A stretch of DNA of 64,000 bases from positions 53,622,084-53,686,083 of the forward strand of contig CM064492.1 in NCBI GenBank assembly GCA_032716605.1. Direction: 5' to 3'. The translations under genes were made by a program, and so were the position numbers. Of this stretch, positions 57,286 through 64,000 are shown one piece after another. The notes beneath the pieces are model-generated. The model did no database searches. It worked only from the letters and a program-made list of their open reading frames with translations, and had not been told where the DNA came from. Numbering within the stretch: the stretch's first letter is position 1; each line of letters opens with the position of its first letter. The stretch is from Paralithodes platypus. Taxonomy: Eukaryota; Arthropoda; Malacostraca; Decapoda; Lithodidae.

Positions 57286-57411
57286 CCTATATATCATAGT
57301 TTTTTTGTACGGTCCTTATACTGTACTGCACTTATATTATACTGCCCTTATATCATATAGTCCTTATATAGCCTACAACCCTTATACTATACTGCCCTTA
57401 TAAGAATCTGG

Positions 57412-57530
57412 TATCAGGTGGTGTAATGGTTAGAATGTTTAAACATCTGTGTGTGATAACCCAGGTTCGAATTCCGGTGGATCACATTATGCTTCATTAA
57501 TTTAATTGGAGGCGTTTGGTGTTGTGGTGG
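57412..57530 (+). mobile_element. tRNA-derived SINE head (SINE-C type)
   Basis: GGTGGTGTAATGGTTAGAAT resembles an A box and GGTTCGAATTCC a B box, spaced as in a tRNA (about 35 bases apart). The acceptor stem does not close well, and about 60 bp of non-tRNA sequence follows with AATAAAATAG. I therefore call it SINE-like rather than a tRNA gene. Confidence 0.6.
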
Positions 57531-57544
57531 AATTAATAAAATAG

Positions 57545-58622
57545 AGATCTATCCATTTATCCACCTATGTTATCTATCCATCTAGTCGTGTATCTACTGT
57601 ATATATCCAACTAAGCTATACTGTATATTCATCTATACGTGCATTTATCTATCCGTCTATCCACTTACAATATATATCCATCTATCCACCTACGATATTT
57701 ATCCATCATTCTGTGCATATATCTATTCATCTATCTATATCATCTATCCCCCTACGATATATATCCATCTATCCGTACATCTATCCATCTATCCACCTAT
57801 TATACCTATCCATCTATTCGTGCATCTATCTATCCATCTATATATTAATCTATCCACCTACGATATCTATCACTCTATCTGTGTATATATATATCCATCT
57901 ATCCGTGCATCTATCCGTGCATCTATATATCCATCTATCCGTGCATCTATCTATCCATCTATCCGTGCATCTATATATTTATCTATCCGTGCATCTATAT
58001 ATCCATCTATCCGTGCATCTATCTATCCATCTATCCGTGCATCTATATATCCATCTATCCACCTACGCTTTCTATCCATCAATCCGTTCATATATCTATC
58101 CATCTATGCGTGCATCTATTTATCCATCAATCCGTGCATCTATCTATCCATCAATCCGTGCATCTATCTATCCATCAATCCGTGCATCTATCTATCCATC
58201 AATCCGTGCATCAATCCGTGCATCTATCTATCCATCAATCCGTGCATATATCTATCCATCAATCCGTGCATCTATCTATCCATAAATCCGTGCATCTATC
58301 TATCCATCAATCCGTGCATCTATCTATCCATCAATCCGTGCATCTATCCATCCATCAATCCGTGCATCTATCTATCCATCAATCCGTACATCTATCTATC
58401 CATCAATCCGTTCATCTATCTATCCATCAATCCGTGCATCTATCTATCCATCAATCCGTGCATCTATCTATCCATCAATCCGTACATCTATCTATCCATC
58501 AATCTGTGCATCTATCTATCCATCAATCCGTGCATCTATCTATCCATCAATCCGTGCATCTATCTATCCATCAATCCGTGCATCTATCTATCCATCAATC
58601 CGTGAATTTATCTATCGGTCTA
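57545..58622 (+). repeat. ATCTATCC minisatellite, 24-bp unit in the second half
   Basis: First half: mixed CATCTATCCRTCTATC. From 58,100: about 20 copies of CATCTATCTATCCATCAATC plus CGTG. The 3n period keeps three frames open, which is not evidence of coding. Confidence 0.95.
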
Positions 58623-58722
58623 TTCTCAATCGGGCCACCATCTCTCGCAGTTCATCATCACCTTTTGAGAGAGTTCCACAAGAAAAAGGAGAGATTCAGC
58701 AAACTCCATTATGTTGGGATCA

Positions 58723-58726
<4 letters not shown>

Positions 58727-58757
<31 letters not shown>
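58727..58757. repeat. (TG)n microsatellite
   Basis: About 15 TG units. Confidence 0.95.
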
Positions 58758-58758
<1 letters not shown>

Positions 58759-59300
58759 TATAGTCAGGTGGTATGCAGTCATATAAAGTCTGGTGGTATA
58801 GAGTCAGATGGTATAGAGTCATATAGAGTGGCGGCATAGAACCAGGTGGTATAGATCAGTGTCGGGTGGTATGGAGTCAGGTGGTATGGAGTCGGGTGGT
58901 ATAGTCAGGTAGAACCAGGTGGTATAGAGTCAGGTAGAGTCAGGTGGTATAGAGTCAAGTGGTATAGAGTCATATAGAGTGGTGGTATAGAACCAGGTGG
59001 TGTAGAGTCGGGTGGTATGGAGTCGGGTGGTATGGAGTCGGGTGGTATGGAGTCGGGTGGTATGGAGTCGGGTGGTATGGAGTCGGGTGGTATGGAGTCG
59101 GGTGGTATGGAGTCGGGTGGTATGGAGTCGGGTGGTATGGAGTCGGGTGGTATGGAGTCGGGTGGTATAGAGTCGGGTGGTATAGAGTCAGGTAGTCAGG
59201 TGGTATAATCAGGTAGTCAGGTGGTATATAGTCAGATAGAGTCAGGTGGTATAGAGTCAGGTGGTATAGAGTCAGGTAAAGTCAGGTGGTATAGGTAATG
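58758..59300 (+). repeat. 15-bp minisatellite GTCGGGTGGTATGGA
   Basis: Degenerate at the edges and homogeneous at 59,007-59,190 (12 units). Neighbouring units contain CAGGTGGTATAGA. Confidence 0.93.
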
Positions 59301-59302
59301 AA

Positions 59303-59304
<2 letters not shown>

Positions 59305-59346
<42 letters not shown>
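59305..59346. repeat. (GA)n microsatellite
   Basis: About 20 GA units followed by a G run. Confidence 0.95.
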
Positions 59347-59351
<5 letters not shown>

Positions 59352-59394
59352 TGGGGGGGGGCAGTCCTCCGTCTCTACCTATCACAACTCTAGG

Positions 59395-60552
59395 GGAGGG
59401 CTTGGAGAGGGCTTTGTTGGGGTTTATTAGTGCTGGAAGAGAGGACTTTGTTAGGCGTTTGTTGGGCTATATTAGCGCTGGAAGAGAGGGCTATGATGGG
59501 GCTTTGCTGTGGCGGGGAGAGACGGCTTGGTTAGGGTTAGCAGAGGGAGATTAGTTAGGCTTTGTTGGGGTTTATTAGGGATGGTAGAGATGGCTTTGTT
59601 AGAGCTGTAGAAAGGGCTTTGTTAGGGCTGATAGAGAGGGCTTTGTTAGGGCTGGTAGAGAGGGCTTTGTTAAGGCTGGTAGAGAGCATTGTTAGGGCTG
59701 GTAGAGAGAGCATTGTTAGGGCTGGTAGAGAGAGAATTGTTAGGGCTGGTAATAAAACAAATTGTTAGGGCTGGTAAAGAGAGCATTGTTAGGGCTGGTA
59801 AAGAGAGCATTGTTAGGGCTGGTAGAGAGAGCATTGTTAGGGCTGGTAGAGAGAGCATTGTTAGGGCTGGTAGAGAGAGCATTGTTAGGGCTGGTAGAGA
59901 GCATTGTTAGGGCTGGTAAAGAGAGCATTGTTAGGGCTGGTAGATAGAGCATTGTTAGGGCTGGTAAAGAGAGCATTGTTAGGGCTGGTAGAGAGATCAT
60001 TGTTAGGGCTGGTAGAGAGAGCATTGTTAGGGCTGGTAGAGAGAGCATTGTTAGGGCTGGTAGAGAGCATTGTTAGGGCTGGTAGAGAGAGCATTGTTAG
60101 GGCTGGTAAAGAGAGCATTGTTATGGCTGGTAGAGAGCATTGTTAGGGCTGGTAAAGAGAGCATTGTTAGGGCTGGTAAAGAGCATTGTTAGGGCTGGTA
60201 GAGAGAGCATTGTTAGGGCTGGTAGAGAGAGCATTGTTAGGGCTGGTAGAGTGCATTGTTAGGGCTGGTAGAGAGCATTGTTAGGGCTGGTAGAGAGAGC
60301 ATTGTTAGGGCTGGTAGAGAGAGCATTGTTAGGGCTGGTAGAGAGAGCATTGTTAGGGCTGGTAAAGAGAGCATTGTTAGGGCTGGTAGAGAGAGCATTG
60401 TTAGGGCTGGTAAAGAGAGCATTGTTAGGGATGGTAAAGAGAGCATTGTTAGGGCTGGTAGAGAGAGCATTGTTAGGGCTGGTAAAGAGAGCATTGTTAG
60501 GGCTGGTAGAGAGAGCATTGTTAGGGCTGGTAGAGAGAGCATTGTTAGGGCA
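59395..60552 (+). repeat. 24-bp minisatellite GTTAGGGCTGGTAGAGAGAG-CATT
   Basis: About 40 units with a few 22-bp variants. Degenerate relatives start at 59,400. Both strands are open in several frames because of the 3n period. Confidence 0.95.
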
Positions 60553-60754
60553 ATGAGGGTATTTTTTAAAGCTTGATAGAGATCTTGGGAGGAAATAAAG
60601 GCCACTTATAAATAAATAAATGAACGCATCAATTCAAATCTCCCCTTAACTTTGGATGTTAGGAGGGGAGGCGGGTGAGAGAGAGAGAGAGAGAGAGAGG
60701 AAAAACGTTGTCAACACAGAATTACTGGAACCTAATTATAATTGCTGACACACA

Positions 60755-60820
<66 letters not shown>

Positions 60821-61137
60821 ATGAATGTGTGTGTCTTTGCATTGAACTGTGTCATCATTTTCTTTCGTACGGTATCGTTTATACTTCCTTGTATATATAC
60901 CGGTATAAACTGTATATATAGCATATACAGTATATATATATGTATGTATATAATCAGGCACATACCACTTTTGCTGGGGGTGGCCAACTCGAGACAGAGC
61001 CCAAACAGCAACATAATTTACAGTTCCAAATCTTAGGGTCCGTGACCACTTTCGCGTTCCCTCGCCCCTTTTTCTGTCTCGATGAGTAGGATAATTTTAC
61101 AAGGGGAGGAGGATTCCTAGCCTCCTGCCCCTATATA
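60553..61137. repeat. GA microsatellites, otherwise no feature
   Basis: (GA)n at 60,677-60,699 and 60,758-60,817. TATATA-rich stretch at 60,890-60,950. No gene. Confidence 0.85.
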
Positions 61138-61151
61138 TATATATATCGATC

Positions 61152-61193
<42 letters not shown>
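61138..61193. repeat. (TA)n and (GATA)n microsatellite
   Basis: TATATATATA followed by about 11 GATA units. It may be the tail of a lost SINE-B or RTE-like LINE. Confidence 0.9.
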
Positions 61194-61194
<1 letters not shown>

Positions 61195-61854
61195 GATAAT
61201 TTTAATATTTATGATAATGTTAAAGTTTGTTCCCGTGGTCTCTTGTGCTCAGTCTCTTTCGATCCACCTTGCCCCTCGTCCCCCACCTGTGATAAACAAA
61301 GTATTGTTGTTGTTATTGTAGGTTCAAGGTACTTATGGCGCAGCGCCTAGTGTCATGTTCAGTCGTAGTCACGAATAAAGAAACACCCTCTAATGATAAA
61401 AACAAGACTGTACAGTATGCATACATACATACATATATACTGTACATACATACACACATACATTTAAAGACCGAGTTCTTCACAGGAAGTGTGGTTCCAG
61501 TCTCACGTCTTAATGGCAACGCTCCAGGCAGCCCTGTTCGTACCTACCTTGTCAGGTTTTACAAATTCAAGATCATTCATTAATTAATCCCAGTAATTCG
61601 ATCATTCTGGTTCAAGCAGTTTATCAAAATAGTTCGCCAGACTCAAAAATGTGCCTTTGAAAATTATCCAGAAATTCCTGACCAGGATACACTTTCTCTG
61701 TCATGTAGGCTAGTTCAATAGTTGGACAGGGGGGGGGGGGGGATTTAATTTAGATGTTTTATTATATTTGTTCTATTATCTTGAATACACATATTTAATT
61801 TGCTCCCTAGACCTCTATCAACCTTTCAGAAAAAAAAAATCCTTGGAGATCTAC
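61194..61854. other. No gene; a family X left-arm scrap near 61,800
   Basis: CTCCCTAGACCTCTATCAAC at about 61,803-61,822 matches family X MITE left arms. Poly-G at 61,728-61,742. Nothing else. Confidence 0.5.
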
Positions 61855-62870
61855 TTATCGCCTGACGCCGTGATCCCCGAAAGGGTTGGTCACAAGCGAA
61901 ACGCCCCCCATGCACCTATGTCCCCAATCAGTCGATGCCCCTCTTCCCGACCAGCACCGCCTTCATCCATATACTTCTTCACTCCATCATTCCACCTCTC
62001 TTTCGGTTTACCTCGCCCTCTCTGTCCTTCCACCTCGTTCTCGTACACCCTCATAGTCATTCTCTCGCTTCCCATATGTTCCATATGCCCGAACCATCTC
62101 AAAGTGTTCCTTTTCACATTTTCCAGCACATCTACCTCCACACCACATCTCCTTCTTACTTCCTCATTTATCTGTCTATCCCTCCATGTAACTCCGCATG
62201 CACTTCTCAAGTAACTAATTTCCACCCATCTCACTCTTGGTCTGAGTCTTCCACCAACGTCCATACTTCGCTTCCGTAAGTCAGTGTCGGGATTACCACA
62301 CTGTCATGCAAGGACTTCTTCACTTCCATACTGACCACCCTATTTCTTGTTACTGCTTTCAGCGTTCCTACAACCTTCTTCCCATGTTGCATCCTCTCCC
62401 GCACTTCTTCATCCATAGTCCCATCTTTACTTAACACACTGCCCAGATACTTAAATGAGCTGACAATCTCCATAGCCTGACCGTTCAACTTCACCTCACA
62501 CTCTGTGACTTCACCCCTTTCAAAGACCATAACCTTGCTCTTCCCTGCATTTACCTTCAGATTCCGTTTTTTGCACACTGTTCCAAACATATTTACCAGA
62601 CCCTGCAACTCCCATTCATTATTGCTCATCAGAACTGTATCATCAGCAAACAGCAGTACAGGTAGCTTCCACTCATTTCCCTCCCTTATTAGCGATACAC
62701 CAACATCCACTGCTCTTCCTTGTATTTCTTTCATGACTCCATCCAAATATACAGTAAACAATCACGGGGACATCACACACCCCTTTTTCAACCCAACATT
62801 CAGATCAAAGAACTCGCTCTGCTCATTCTCCACATGTACTGCCGCCTTTGCACCCTCAGCAATACAGTAT
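61855..62870 (-). pseudogene. RTE-like LINE, reverse transcriptase and 3' end
   Basis: Minus strand: LNVGLKKGCVMSP-stop-LF, VYLDGVMKEIQGRAVDVGVS, LPVLLFADDTVLMSNNEWEL (FADD), LKVNAGKSKVMVFERGEVTE, SFKYLGSVLSKDGTMDEEVR and VIPTLTYGSEVWTL. After a frameshift near 62,250 come VRWVEISYLRSACGVTWRDR, RWFGHMEHMGSERM and RGKPKERWNDGVKKYMDEGG. The 3' UTR ends ACCCTTTCGGGGATCACGGC then GTCAGGCGATAAG. The most complete member of the family that is split at 16-28 kb. Confidence 0.88.
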
Positions 62871-62884
62871 ATCTGTATATCTAT

Positions 62885-63115
62885 ATATCTGTATATTTTT
62901 CGGTAATTAAATGTACCGGCCAAAACCAAATTACACGCTCGCTATCGCTCGCCAGAAATAAATCTACACCTAAATGGCACGAAAGGTTTTGGCAGAGAAA
63001 TGCGGAGAAAGTCTTTAAATCGCCAAACTAATGGGGCGAACGTCTTAGACAAGTATTCGTAATAAAATGGAACTAAGCATGAGGGAGAAGGGGGTCCAGG
63101 AAAAAATAATTATAG
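62885..63115 (+). mobile_element. TTAA MITE family X, 5'-truncated
   Basis: TTTTTCGGTAATTAAATG, then GCTCGCTATCGCTCGCCAG and CATGAGGGAGAAGGGGGTCC. No TTAA is visible at either edge. Confidence 0.7.
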
Positions 63116-63235
63116 ACAACGAAATGTTTTGCCCTGATTGACATTTCAGCAGTTATGTTCCATAAACAGGACATTGAGGAAACTACTGTACAGGTTTTGG
63201 AGACATATTGTCATATTAATTTTCACCAACCCAGC

Positions 63236-63365
63236 AATTGATTTACAAATAAACCTAACTAATGAAATCAATGAAAGTAATGAATACATGTGGTACACCA
63301 AGGACTCGAACCTAGGATACTCACACCGAAATTCCGCACACTAAGCATTACACTATCAATACAGT
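63236..63365 (-). mobile_element. tRNA-derived SINE (SINE-C), best-preserved copy
   Basis: Minus strand: TTGATAGTGTAATGCTTAGT (A-box-like) and GGTTCGAGTCC (perfect B box), about 35 bases apart, then CCACATGTATTC and a short body. Same family as 48,123-48,240. It lacks good acceptor-stem pairing, so it is not a tRNA gene. Confidence 0.68.
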
Positions 63366-64000
63366 TAAAGGTTTATGCACAAGCCTACGATATATTATGC
63401 ATTCTCGAATACTACATATTAATCTAAGCATGTACTATTGTGGACATAAGTCCTGCTACACCTGCCTGATAGGAATCCGCGAATTGTGTTGGTAACATTG
63501 GTAACCCCCCGTCCCCCACCCCATCCCCACTATACCACCCTCTCTCAGCCAAGCCCTCCCTTCCTCCCTCCTCTAAGTTCATTCTTGTTCACGTCTATAA
63601 GCCGTTCTTTATTTATGCCTCTCTCATCAAATCATTGTATTTTTATGAATGTTTTCCAAATCTTCTTCCTAAAATTAAATATTATATCGTTACATACTTC
63701 ATATATATTGAATATTTGCCATTTTATACAAACGTAGCGGAATATAAAGTTTGATAATCCATTCGAATATGGAAGTTTATTAACAATATATGTTATTTAA
63801 GTCAAATACAACTGAGACTTTAATTTACTTTTGCATTATCGTATTTCAATTCAGTTATAAGTATCTAAACCCATATATCCCACTGTTTATAGTAAGCATG
63901 GATTTCACTGTTAAAGTTTATAAATTATTGAATGAAATCATTGACACACATAAAATGGATTCCTATATTAAATTCATTGAATATTAAAAGTTATAAATAT
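63366..64000. other. No recognisable feature
   Basis: A C-rich patch at 63,507-63,570 and AT-rich sequence after 63,600. Short open frames at the end (65-83 codons) resemble nothing I know. Confidence 0.4.

Noticed and set aside
57412..57490. A functional tRNA gene
   Set aside because: A- and B-box-like motifs are present but the acceptor stem does not pair, and related heads with SINE bodies exist elsewhere in the window.
57639..60605. Overlapping open frames over the 24-bp and 15-bp minisatellites
   Set aside because: Open in many frames because of period length; low complexity only.

Overview
This window is a gene-poor, repeat-dense stretch of a large animal genome. Most likely it comes from an arthropod, and within arthropods a malacostracan (decapod) crustacean: it has interstitial TTAGG-type tracts, very long pure dinucleotide microsatellites, and decapod-style LINE reverse transcriptases and SINEs. 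The taxon is inferred from style, not proven. I found no convincing host gene, rRNA, functional tRNA, CRISPR array or bacterial feature. Nearly all coding sequence belongs to transposable elements, mostly decayed.

Layout. 1-0.98 kb: TTAGG-like tracts. 0.98-4.63 kb: a nearly complete piggyBac-like transposon whose N-terminal coding half is broken but whose catalytic half is open. 5.37-11.0 kb: copy A of a long duplicated segment whose sister, copy B, lies at 30.8-35.0 kb. Insertions present in only one copy give exact empty sites. 11.4-12 kb: LINE remnant and a perfect 27-bp inverted repeat. 13.2-15.5 kb: a 2.3-kb TCATCG-type array. 15.95-27.85 kb: a nest in which an RTE-like LINE is split by a 3.06-kb DNA transposon (intact 697-codon ORF, Academ-like by inference) and by a 7.85-kb Ty3/gypsy-type LTR element (PR-IN-RNase H order, RT missing). 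28-30.1 kb: TTAA-flanked MITEs. 35.2-38.6 kb: a LINE inserted in a GT-rich minisatellite, with 75 bp of its own ORF amplified 13-fold. 38.7-43.8 kb: MITEs, a SINE, and a jockey-like LINE split by a TTAA MITE. 44-46.2 kb: a CR1-like LINE inside a polypyrimidine tract. 46.8-56.9 kb: more SINEs, MITEs, LINE ends and minisatellites, an ATTGG array and a CCAAT/GC-box cluster. 57-60.6 kb: minisatellites. 61.9-63.4 kb: RTE-like LINE and SINE copies.

How the parts relate. Four retroelement engines are visible: a jockey-like LINE, a CR1-like LINE, an RTE-like LINE and the gypsy-type LTR element. Non-autonomous passengers accompany them. A 380-bp SINE shares the 3' end and GATA tail of the RTE-like LINE and probably uses its machinery. 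Several MITE families use TTAA targets, as the resident piggyBac-like element does. Nesting gives a relative chronology: LINEs are older, and DNA transposons, SINEs and the LTR element are younger. Boundaries given by eye may be off by a few bases.
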